From Dehalococcoidia bacterium (lineage in GTDB: Bacteria; Chloroflexota; Dehalococcoidia; GIF9; AB-539-J10): DNA of 44,193 nt. Each line of letters starts with the position of its first letter. The first letter of the stretch is position 1. The translations under genes were made by a program, and so were the position numbers. The stretch lies in NCBI GenBank assembly GCA_021160725.1, contig JAGHCA010000005.1, positions 1 through 44,193 on the forward strand, given 5' to 3'. Of this stretch, positions 34,613 through 41,783 are shown one piece after another. The notes under the pieces are model-generated. The model did no database searches. It saw only the letters and a list, made by a program, of their open reading frames with translations, and was not told the DNA's origin.

Positions 34613-35176
34613 TTACACCCCCACCGATAGGTAAACGCTGAGGTGGTCAAATCCTTTATCTACACGGTAGGAGATTGACCGGTTTGTGAACAAAGATGAA
34701 AAGCAGTCCATGACCTTTCCCACAAGTTCCTCTTCTCCCCGCACATTCAGGTAAGTCGTCTGTTGACCAGCAAATGAAGCAGTGGGCAGGTCTTCAGCAG
34801 TGGCACTGCTTCTGACTGCAACATCAACGTTCCTGCCGTACTTTCTTTCCATCTCGCGATAAGCAGCTCTTATTTCCTCCTCCAATTCTTTAGGGCAGTC
34901 AGAATTTGCTATTAAATCCCTTATCTTTTCGCCCCTCTCTGCCAGGTTTTCCATATTATATGTATCCAGGCCCGCTAAAATGTCCTTGATTTTTGGTTTT
35001 ATGCCTGCTTTCTCTAGCACATACTTATATGCTTCGGCAGTAATGGCGAATCCCGAGGGTACATTTACCCCTTTCTTATCCAGATTTCTTATCATTTCAC
35101 CAAGAGATGCGTTTTTACCACCGACTAAAGCTACATCTCCTGCTCCAAGTTCTTCAAACCATTTCACAAATTTCAT
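34613..35176 (-). CDS. ppsA: Phosphoenolpyruvate synthase, N-terminal fragment (premature stop)
   Basis: First 187 aa of PEP synthase: KFVKWFEELGAGDVALVGGK, NASLGEMIRNL and the ATP-binding VAVRSSATAEDLPTASFAGQ followed by QTTYLNVRGEEE. The frame reads SVGV-stop-KMVRSDLACSG, and related enzymes have Gln at the stop position, so a single CAA-to-TAA change explains it. Both pieces are in the same frame, and joined they give 807 residues, a normal length. GGAGGG precedes the ATG. The gene is either a recent pseudogene, a read-through/re-initiation case, or a sequencing error. Confidence 0.85.
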   Translation of the reverse strand: MKFVKWFEELGAGDVALVGGKNASLGEMIRNLDKKGVNVPSGFAITAEAYKYVLEKAGIKPKIKDILAGLDTYNMENLAERGEKIRDLIANSDCPKELEEEIRAAYREMERKYGRNVDVAVRSSATAEDLPTASFAGQQTTYLNVRGEEELVGKVMDCFSSLFTNRSISYRVDKGFDHLSVYLSVGV

Positions 35177-35304
35177 AGTCCCTCCTCCGATTCGTGAAGT
35201 ATGGTAGTACTCCCCAAATCATTCAACTAAATCCGCTCCTTGCTTAGGAGCAGTAAAACCTGAAAACAGAATTATATTGTATCATTTTCAGCAAGAACGG
35301 AAGA

Positions 35305-35321
35305 AGAGGCAAGATGCCTCT
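35305..35321 (-). terminator. Possible terminator after ruvA
   Basis: AGAGGC (35305-35310) and GCCTCT (35316-35321) form a 6-bp stem with a 5-nt loop, 25 nt downstream of the ruvA stop on the minus strand; a T-rich stretch (TCTTCCGTTCTTG) follows in that direction. A second hairpin, GCTCCT/AGGAGC at 35235-35251, lies upstream of ppsA. Confidence 0.45.
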
Positions 35322-35345
35322 CCTGCTTGGGCCTACTAAGGTCAG

Positions 35346-35927
35346 CTACCCTTTTGCCATCTGCTGCAGCGCCATTTTAATCTTCTCTTCTAAACTTAGC
35401 TCCTTAGAATCTGGAAGCTTGGAGACAGCATTGGTGGCTTCTGTTAGTGAATAACCCAGGCCAGTTAAGGCAGCTATGGTATCAGCACTCTCCTGGCCTA
35501 AGGGCAGGGCTACATCTTTCCACTCCTTTTCCAACTTGCCTCTGAGTTCAACAACAAGCCGGCTGGCAATTTTCTTACCGATGCCGGGCACTTGGCTAAT
35601 GAGGTCGATGTTGCCGCTGCTTATAGCCATAATCAGTTGTTCGGGCTTCAAAGCGGAGAGCAGACCCAAAGCCGCCTTGGGACCAATGCCTGAGACAGAA
35701 ATGAGGTTTTGAAATAAAGCCAATTCCTCGCCGGAGGCAAAGCCATAAAGAGAAACATTATCCTCCCTGAGGTGGAGATGAGTATAGAGGGAAATCTTGC
35801 CTTTAACAGCTCCTAATTGGCTTAAAGTGGAACCGGGGACATATACCTGAAAACCTATCCCACCGACATTAAGGATGATAGAATCGGTACCACGATATTC
35901 CAGTATTCCTTCTAATGTGGCTATCAT
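35346..35927 (-). CDS. ruvA: Holliday junction DNA helicase subunit RuvA
   Basis: Tetrameric Holliday-junction-binding protein, 193 aa, partner of RuvB. The N-terminal OB domain starts IATLEGILEYRGTDSIILNV. Two helix-hairpin-helix motifs follow, LISVSGIGPKAALGLLSAL and ISQVPGIGKKIASRLVVEL. The C-terminal RuvB-binding domain (about 150-193) contains ALTGLGYSLTEATNAVSKL. Its start overlaps the ruvC stop by 4 nt. ruvB is not in this window. Confidence 0.96.
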   Translation of the reverse strand: MIATLEGILEYRGTDSIILNVGGIGFQVYVPGSTLSQLGAVKGKISLYTHLHLREDNVSLYGFASGEELALFQNLISVSGIGPKAALGLLSALKPEQLIMAISSGNIDLISQVPGIGKKIASRLVVELRGKLEKEWKDVALPLGQESADTIAALTGLGYSLTEATNAVSKLPDSKELSLEEKIKMALQQMAKG

Positions 35928-36424
35928 TTTGGCGTATGTTCAGTGAGCCATCGGTTCAGCCGGCTCTGTTGAATGTGGCAAATGGCTACAGCCAGGGCAT
36001 CAGCAGCATCGCTGGGCTGAGGTAGCTCGGAGAGACCAAGCTGGATTCTCACCATTTCCTGAACCTGTTGTTTATCGCTTTGTCCATAGTTAGTGATCTG
36101 CTGCTTTATCCTGGCTGGTGGGTAGTAGTAAACTGGCAATTCCTGGTTGACTGCTGCCAGGATAGCTATAGCCTGTGCTCTGCCGATGGCAAATGCTGAC
36201 CTTATGTTATGGCCGATAAAAGGGTCTTCGATAGCTACTTCGCTTGGTTTATACTTAGCGATAATTTTGCTTAATTCGGCGTATAGAGAACGTAACCTCT
36301 CCTCCATGGGGGTTTGTGGTGAGAGATTAATCACCCCGCAATCTACCATATGTATTTCCTCTTCGCCATCTACTACACCGTAGCCCAAATTGATAGTGCC
36401 GGGGTCAACGCCAAGAGTGCGCAT
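35924..36424 (-). CDS. ruvC: Crossover junction endodeoxyribonuclease RuvC
   Basis: Holliday-junction resolvase of 166 aa with an RNase H fold. The four acidic catalytic residues are in TLGVDPGTINLGYGVV (Asp near residue 6), VAIEDPFIGHN (Glu-Asp), and SDAADALAVAICH (two Asp near the C-terminus). It follows yebC by 1 nt and overlaps ruvA by 4 nt, the common yebC-ruvC-ruvA operon. Confidence 0.96.
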   Translation of the reverse strand: MRTLGVDPGTINLGYGVVDGEEEIHMVDCGVINLSPQTPMEERLRSLYAELSKIIAKYKPSEVAIEDPFIGHNIRSAFAIGRAQAIAILAAVNQELPVYYYPPARIKQQITNYGQSDKQQVQEMVRIQLGLSELPQPSDAADALAVAICHIQQSRLNRWLTEHTPK

Positions 36425-36425
36425 G

Positions 36426-37178
36426 TCAGGTCTGGCTGCTCAGCCTTTCTAGAGTAGTCTCAGCAACATCAATATTGGAAAACACACGCTGCACATCTTC
36501 TAATTCTTCCAGCTGGTCAAGGAAATTCAGGGCTTGAATTGCTTTGTTTTCTTCCAGCAGCACCGTAGTCTTAGGTGTTAGGGAGAGCTCTGCCGAAATC
36601 ACATGTTCTTTCTCCTCAATAACCTTTCTCACTTCTTCTAAATCCTCAGGTTGCGTGTAAATCTCTACATAACCTTTCTCGGTCTTGACATCTTCAGCCC
36701 CGGCATCAATAGCTTGTAGCGCTATTTCTTCAGCATCTTTGGCATCGGTTTCTACGGTGATTACTCCTCTATTCTCGAAGAGCCAGGAGACGCAGCCACT
36801 CTCTCCGAGATTACCACCGTAGCGGGTGAAGAGTCGGCGCACCTCCTGGACGGTGCGATTACGGTTATCGCTCAACGCTTCTACCATGACTGCTATGCCG
36901 TTTGGACCATAGCCTTCGAGTTTCATTTCAATTAAGGCAGATGCATCAGACTCGCCACTGCCCCGCTTTATGGCTCTCTCGATGTTCTCCGAAGGCATGT
37001 TATTATCACGGGCTTTCTGAACTGCTAAACGTAGCTGTAAATTGCTTTCTAAATTGGCTCCGCCTTGACGAACAGCAACCGTGATTTCTCGAGCAAGCTT
37101 GGTAAACAATTGCCCGCGCCTGGCATCAGCTACCCCCTTTTGTCGCTTAATCTGCGCCCACTTAGAATGTCCTGACAT
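36426..37178 (-). CDS. yebC: YebC/PmpR family protein (TACO1-like)
   Basis: Conserved cytoplasmic protein of 250 aa; family members are described as transcription regulators and, more recently, as factors helping translation through proline-rich stretches. The N-terminus SGHSKWAQIKRQKGVADARR and GQLFTKLAREITVAVRQGG are diagnostic, with YGPNGIAVMVEALSDNRNRT and GCVSWLFENRGVI in the middle. AAAGGA lies 5 nt before the ATG, and a TATAAA immediately before that may be the -10. It leads the ruvC-ruvA operon. Confidence 0.95.
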   Translation of the reverse strand: MSGHSKWAQIKRQKGVADARRGQLFTKLAREITVAVRQGGANLESNLQLRLAVQKARDNNMPSENIERAIKRGSGESDASALIEMKLEGYGPNGIAVMVEALSDNRNRTVQEVRRLFTRYGGNLGESGCVSWLFENRGVITVETDAKDAEEIALQAIDAGAEDVKTEKGYVEIYTQPEDLEEVRKVIEEKEHVISAELSLTPKTTVLLEENKAIQALNFLDQLEELEDVQRVFSNIDVAETTLERLSSQT

Positions 37179-37557
37179 CGCTATCCTTTATATCATATTT
37201 TATCACTGCAACACCTAAAAGGGAAAGCAAATATCACGTCGCAAAGCAAACAACTTGACAGCATCGGCAATATCATGCCAAATCTATCGTAATAGGCAGG
37301 TTCTGGAAAACTTCGCCTCTTGGGATAAGAAGGGTTAAGGGTAGTTGTGAAATTCTCCCTCTTAAGGCAAGAGGGGCTAGGGGAGTTACGAACTAAATGA
37401 CAGCATAAATTAGCTGTGAGCTAGTCGCTCGCAGGGGCTGTTTTTTCATTTCCAAAAAGAATAACTTCCTATCGTTTTTAACCACACGCAGCTACACTTA
37501 ACCTTTCTATAATCCCTCCCTAGCTTTGTCCGCCCTTGGGGAAGAAGCCTTGCTTAT
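37179..37557. other. Gene-free interval with hairpin repeat and direct repeat A
   Basis: No gene is seen. A hairpin CCCTCTT/AAGAGGG (37357-37363 and 37369-37375) is related to the CCCTCTTA hairpins near 4.5 kb. GGCTGTTTTTT near 37436-37446 is a plus-strand T-run without a convincing stem. From 37482 to 37535 lies one copy of a ~50 bp direct repeat whose second copy is on the other side of the hic genes. Confidence 0.5.
37482..37535. repeat. Direct repeat A flanking hicBA
   Basis: CCACACGCAGCTACACTTAA and the following ~34 nt match 38086-38135 at about 85% identity, with mostly C/T differences and one 4-nt gap near the end. The two copies stand in the same orientation about 550 nt apart and bracket the hic genes exactly. 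Confidence 0.8.
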
Positions 37558-37778
37558 TCAAAGCTCTAGGAATTTTTCTATGTTTAATCCAGCCTGGCGT
37601 AGAATAGCTCGTGGCGTTCCTTCAGGTAAATCGCCGGGGTGGTGAGGTACTGTAGTACGAGCGCGGGTTTGAGGATTCCACCATATTTACTTCCTTTCGC
37701 CTGACGATCGAAGATGAAACCTGCCTGTCTTAACTTACGGATGACTTCGTCTGCGCTGAAGCCAGCTAGCCTTCCCAT
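37558..37778 (-). pseudogene. hicA: HicA toxin, frameshifted at its catalytic His
   Basis: HicA family mRNA interferase whose reading frame breaks after residue 31. The start GRLAGFSADEVIRKLRQAGF and FDRQAKGS are normal; the frame then runs out to a stop at 37584. In another frame the genuine remainder continues (WNPQTRARTTVPHHPGDLPE, then GTPRAILRQAGLNIEKFLEL) to TGA at 37560-37558. Restoring four bases (CATG) between 37689 and 37688 would give GSHEIWW, the standard GSH motif, so the lesion removes the catalytic histidine as well as shifting the frame. It overlaps the hicB stop by 1 nt. Confidence 0.85.
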
Positions 37779-38023
37779 CAGGATACGCTTACTGGAATAC
37801 GGGCTTCGCCGCTTGCTGGAGCAGCAGCTTGTAGCTTAGGTGGAAGCCCATCACCGTGTTCCAAATAGGACTCTATAAGCTTACGAGCCACATCCTGTGC
37901 AATCTCCAGGGTTTCTGTGACAGTTCGTCCTTGAGCTACCAAGCCAGGCAGCTCTTCACTGGTAGCCAAAAACCCACCTTCTGGTAAGGGCTCCAAGTGA
38001 ACCTCCAGAAATATTTCCCTCAT
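37778..38023 (-). CDS. hicB: HicB family antitoxin
   Basis: Short HicB antitoxin of 81 aa with the partial RNase-H-like fold: IFLEVHLEPLPEGGFLATSE followed by ELPGLVAQGRTVTETLEIAQ, the family pattern, and a short tail without an obvious DNA-binding domain. GGAGGATAA lies just before the ATG. It precedes and overlaps hicA by 1 nt, the hicB-first order. Since the toxin is broken, this gene may be a leftover or may now protect against other HicA toxins. Confidence 0.88.
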   Translation of the reverse strand: MREIFLEVHLEPLPEGGFLATSEELPGLVAQGRTVTETLEIAQDVARKLIESYLEHGDGLPPKLQAAAPASGEARIPVSVS

Positions 38024-38085
38024 GCATTATCCTCCAAAGCTGTTGCCTAAATAGTATATCATATAGCATAATGCTGAGCCTCTCA

Positions 38086-38135
38086 CCACACACAGTTACA
38101 CTTAATCTTTCCATAATCCATCCCCAGTTTCGCCC
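38086..38135. repeat. Direct repeat B flanking hicBA
   Basis: CCACACACAGTTACACTTAA and the following ~30 nt; the second copy of the repeat at 37482-37535, in the same orientation, lying upstream of hicB and downstream of the methylase gene. Just beyond it (38140-38205, minus strand) is a short frame reading ILDPRLRQRLLHQLWQEAIK that looks like the tail of a lost gene. Confidence 0.8.
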
Positions 38136-38231
38136 ATATTATTTTCATTTTATAGCCTCTTGCCAGAGCTGGTGGAGGAGGCGCTGGCGAAGTCTGGGGT
38201 CGAGGATTTATGCCAAATCACAAATTCTTCC

Positions 38232-41200
38232 TCACGAACCCATGATTTGTTTTACCAAAGCGTCTATTTGCCCAAGCTCCTTTTTTAGCTCGGCTTTTAT
38301 TAATCTGCGGGTGTGGCCGATGCTGCGGGATTTTGCCAGTTGCGGGAGCAATTGCTCGACCTTTCGGGTGCATTGCTCGCCGAGTTGGGATAAAGCTCTA
38401 TGGTTTTCGTCTGATGAATTATATTGAGGAATGGGAATTTCTAAAACCTTTTTGTGAATGTCCCTGGGACCCCATAATCCACGGCTCTGCATTGGTTTCA
38501 GGAGTTCATCCACAATGGGGGAATTGAGAACAGTAGCCAAATAATAAGCCTCTTCTTTATCGTCAGTATCGAAATAGTACTCCTTGGATTCAGCCACAAA
38601 CCCCTGTATTTCAATACTTTGCCCCTCCACCTCAAAGCTGACGTGTTTGTCCTCAACCACACAGCTACAGAGGTAGGTGGCTGAGGTGGGATAGAGGACT
38701 TTGTATTTTGCCAGGCGATTCTGAGTCGATAATTTCTTTCGGTAATCAAGCCATTCTTGGACGTTCATTCTCTCAGCCTTCTCCCCTCTCCGTTTCCCCC
38801 ACTCGCCCTGAGCCCTCTCCAGCCAGTTTGCTAGATTCAGAAAGCCCTGACTGCGGGCTTCATCAGCACTGAGAATCTTGAAATGCTTACCCGATGGCAG
38901 AAGGGGCAAAACCACCAGCCTGAAATCCAGTCGGCCAAAGGGAACAATGTCCGTCGATAACAAGGTAGCATAAAGGAAATCCCCCTCGATGTTCCCCTCC
39001 AGCCTTAAGCCCTTATAAGCTGTCTTAGCCTCTTTTTGAGCTCTTTCTGTGGTGGAAACATAAGGCAGCGAGGGGTCGAAACCGAAAACAGGATGTGACT
39101 TTACATCTACAAACCAGAGAGAGCGAGGAACAATAGTTGCACCTTGCTTGAAGTAAGGTTGGTAGAAGCTTCTCAAACCTGTGGTAGGCTTCACCTTTAG
39201 ACTGCTCAGGAAACTTCGCTTTCCCACCTGGGTGACAAAGAGTTCCTCTAAGGTAATGGCGAGTGCCTGCTGTGCCTCCCTTAGAGAGGAGTTCTTGCGC
39301 TCCAGCTTCCCAGAAAATACTTGGCATTTCAGAGGATGCTCGGTCTCAATTCCTCTTTTACCGAAGAAGACGCAGGCGGGAACATTGAATAACGGCTCTA
39401 CCTCCTCCAAATCCCAGATCTCCTCGAAACCGAGGTCGAGCGAGAAATAGGAACGGCGGAAATTATAGTGCTGGTCGGAAGAAAATACGCTTCTGGGTAG
39501 TAGGAAGCCGATAGTTCCTCCTTTCCTAAGATAGAGGTCGGCAGTCCTGAGAAAGAAGAGCGTTGCCAACTCCATGTGTGTTATTAGTTCCGCTTTACCT
39601 GAAAGAAGTCTGTAGTCCTCCACGATTTGCCGCTTGAGAAATTTCTGGTATTCACCCTTCTCCACGTAACGGTAGGAAAGCCAGGGAGGATTGCCCAGAA
39701 CTACATCGAAGTTCCCTTTGAGGAACAAAGGTTTATACAGGTTCTTAAGGATGAAAGCCCAGATGCTGTCCCGCCTTTCCTCTATGAGCTCTTTCATTGC
39801 TACAGCCAGGTCATAAAGGGCAAGAAAGAGGGCCTTATCCGCGGCCATTTTTGGAGATGCTTTCACTATGAAGTTGAGAAATGTGCTTCTATCTCCTCCC
39901 TTCTTGCCAGCGAAATTCCGGGCAAATTCCTTTGATGCCTCAATAGCCTCGTCGTAAAGCCGTGGGTCATGAGTGAGGACTTCAGGAATTATGATTCTCT
40001 TGCCGTCAATTTCCAATTTGAAGCCGGGCAGCGGTGCACCCATCTCCATCTGTCCCTCCATCTGGGGAAGCTTGATGGAGTCGGCGAGGTAAATGGGGAG
40101 TGCTATAGATTTTCTTCTCCTCTTGAAGAGGTCTCCCAAAGCGAGCAGGTAATTGGTCTTGGAGATGATTACTGCTAGTGGATGAATATCTATTCCCACC
40201 ACATTCTCCAGGATATGCTCCAGAGTTTCCCGAGAATCTCCCAGAATATCCCGCTTGTACTTTATGGTCATGTAGAGAAAGGTTCCCGAGCCGCAGGCGG
40301 GGTCAAGAACAGAGAATCGGGGATTCTCCTCCAGTGCCTTTTCCACCATGCGATGTGCAAGCCAATCTGGAGTGTAGTATTCTCCCAAATCATGGCGTGC
40401 TTCTGGGTCAACCAGTTCCTGATAGAGTGCCTTGAGAACATCCTCGAAAAGCTCCTTCAAGTTGTATCTTAAGAGCAGGCTCAAGAGTTTCTTGGAGATA
40501 TCAAAACCGACGGCTCTCACTTTTTCTCGGGCGATCCAGGAGAAAAAGTCCTCTTCGAGGAAATTGGCGATGCGCTGTCCTCGGAAGAACTCTCCATTTA
40601 AAATGCTAGATATTTCCTCGCTTGAAGGAATTGAACTTTTCGCAGTGAGTCGTGCCCAAGCAATTAGTTTTGCCAGTGTTGCCAGATAAGTATGCCTGAG
40701 AAAGAGGTCTTTGCTTCCAATGATGCTTCCGTAAGTAACACGAAGGTACCTCTCCCAGTTTTCATAGATGACCTGAAAGTCGCTTCTACTTTCCACCTGT
40801 TTTAGGGCTTCCTTCAGCAGTCGAAAGGAAAAGAGAAAGGCAGGGCTGTGCATGCCGAAGTCCTGTTCAAATTCTTCAGTTCGCGGTGGGAGGATTCTTT
40901 CCCTGAAGAAGTATCTGTCAAGCCAGAAATATGCTTGGTAAGGTTCTGGAGTTGGCAGTATGAGCTCATCAACCTTTTCTAGCACTATGTCTTCTGGGAG
41001 CAAGGGCTCAGTCAAAGGTTTTTCGGCACCGGGTGAGAAAACCTGGAAGTTTATCCCATCCGCTGCCATGCAGAGGTAATTTATCTTTCTCTCCTCTTCC
41101 TCAGACCAGAGACAGGCGATATATCTTTTGAGCTGCTCTTTAGCCTCTGAAAGCGTCTTCCCTAAGTCCCTCTCAAACTCGATTACCAAATTTCCATAGA

Positions 41201-41471
41201 GGTTATCTACCCGCCCCTTTAACACAATATCCTTACCCTTGCTCTTTACATATTTTTCGACACCGCGGAGATAATCCTCTACAAATTTTGTGTTCACATC
41301 GCCGAATATATCCTTCAGAAGCAGTAGAAATCTCTGGGTTTTGGCCGATTCTGAGCTTAGATGAGAAACCTCCTCAACGTAGTTCTGGATATCCGCCGAT
41401 TTCTGAACCTCAAAGAGGTCACCAAATCGTGATGGTTTCTCAGGTATCTTGGGCAGTTTTCCTCTATTCAT
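38232..41471 (-). CDS. Eco57I-like N6-adenine DNA methylase / type IIG restriction protein
   Basis: Large protein of 1079 aa with an N-terminal region, a central adenine methylase and a C-terminal target-recognition part. Methylase motif I is SVLDPACGSGTFLYM (about 387-401), preceded by HDLGEYYTPDWLAHRMV. Motif IV is VVLGNPPWLSY (NPPW 594-597). Residues 81-117 (LKGRVDNLYGNLVIEFERDL and on) resemble a PD-(D/E)XK nuclease strand pair with Asp89 and Glu98, but Glu100 replaces the usual Lys, so cleavage is uncertain. No separate restriction or specificity gene is adjacent. The start overlaps the stop of the RadC-like gene by 4 nt. Likely a self-contained defence or phase-marking enzyme. Confidence 0.88.
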   Translation of the reverse strand: MNRGKLPKIPEKPSRFGDLFEVQKSADIQNYVEEVSHLSSESAKTQRFLLLLKDIFGDVNTKFVEDYLRGVEKYVKSKGKDIVLKGRVDNLYGNLVIEFERDLGKTLSEAKEQLKRYIACLWSEEEERKINYLCMAADGINFQVFSPGAEKPLTEPLLPEDIVLEKVDELILPTPEPYQAYFWLDRYFFRERILPPRTEEFEQDFGMHSPAFLFSFRLLKEALKQVESRSDFQVIYENWERYLRVTYGSIIGSKDLFLRHTYLATLAKLIAWARLTAKSSIPSSEEISSILNGEFFRGQRIANFLEEDFFSWIAREKVRAVGFDISKKLLSLLLRYNLKELFEDVLKALYQELVDPEARHDLGEYYTPDWLAHRMVEKALEENPRFSVLDPACGSGTFLYMTIKYKRDILGDSRETLEHILENVVGIDIHPLAVIISKTNYLLALGDLFKRRRKSIALPIYLADSIKLPQMEGQMEMGAPLPGFKLEIDGKRIIIPEVLTHDPRLYDEAIEASKEFARNFAGKKGGDRSTFLNFIVKASPKMAADKALFLALYDLAVAMKELIEERRDSIWAFILKNLYKPLFLKGNFDVVLGNPPWLSYRYVEKGEYQKFLKRQIVEDYRLLSGKAELITHMELATLFFLRTADLYLRKGGTIGFLLPRSVFSSDQHYNFRRSYFSLDLGFEEIWDLEEVEPLFNVPACVFFGKRGIETEHPLKCQVFSGKLERKNSSLREAQQALAITLEELFVTQVGKRSFLSSLKVKPTTGLRSFYQPYFKQGATIVPRSLWFVDVKSHPVFGFDPSLPYVSTTERAQKEAKTAYKGLRLEGNIEGDFLYATLLSTDIVPFGRLDFRLVVLPLLPSGKHFKILSADEARSQGFLNLANWLERAQGEWGKRRGEKAERMNVQEWLDYRKKLSTQNRLAKYKVLYPTSATYLCSCVVEDKHVSFEVEGQSIEIQGFVAESKEYYFDTDDKEEAYYLATVLNSPIVDELLKPMQSRGLWGPRDIHKKVLEIPIPQYNSSDENHRALSQLGEQCTRKVEQLLPQLAKSRSIGHTRRLIKAELKKELGQIDALVKQIMGS

Positions 41472-41761
41472 TTGAGTTCTCCGTGAATAACACGCCGGGC
41501 GATTTCGAAGGCGGCGGCGATGCGAATAATTTTAGCATCGCCAAGCCCTTTTATATTCAAGAGCTTTCCCAAAGGCTGGTTAGCCATGCCCTTGAAGCCG
41601 CCGAACCGTTGCAGAATCTCCTCAGCAATCTTTTCCGCTGGTCTGCCTTTAATCCCCGGAGCAATGAGGATGGACAGAAGCTCAGCATCGGTCAATGTTT
41701 CCGCACCAAGCTCTCGGAGCTTGCCACCGGGGTGCTGCCATATTGGGGATTTCCTGTTCAC
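41468..41761 (-). CDS. Stand-alone RadC N-terminal (UPF0758) domain protein
   Basis: Protein of 97 aa corresponding only to the N-terminal domain of RadC: GGKLRELGAETLTDAELLSI, then LIAPGIKGRPAEKIAEEILQ and the hairpin-helix LLNIKGLGDAKIIRIAAAFE. It aligns with residues ~15-95 of the RadC encoded at 7968-8657, but lacks the JAB metal-binding domain altogether. The frame ends naturally in the ATGA shared with the methylase start, so it is not simply cut off. Coupling to the methylase suggests a DNA-binding or regulatory partner; the function is unknown. Confidence 0.85.
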   Translation of the reverse strand: MNRKSPIWQHPGGKLRELGAETLTDAELLSILIAPGIKGRPAEKIAEEILQRFGGFKGMANQPLGKLLNIKGLGDAKIIRIAAAFEIARRVIHGELK

Positions 41762-41783
41762 TTTTAGTCTTCTCTCCCCAAAA

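Noticed and set aside
34613-34615. TAA reassigned to glutamine
   Set aside because: TAA clearly terminates other genes in the window (subunits H and I, rpsP), so a genetic-code change is not supported.
37482-38135. Insertion sequence around hicBA
   Set aside because: The flanking repeats are direct, not inverted, and no transposase is encoded between them.
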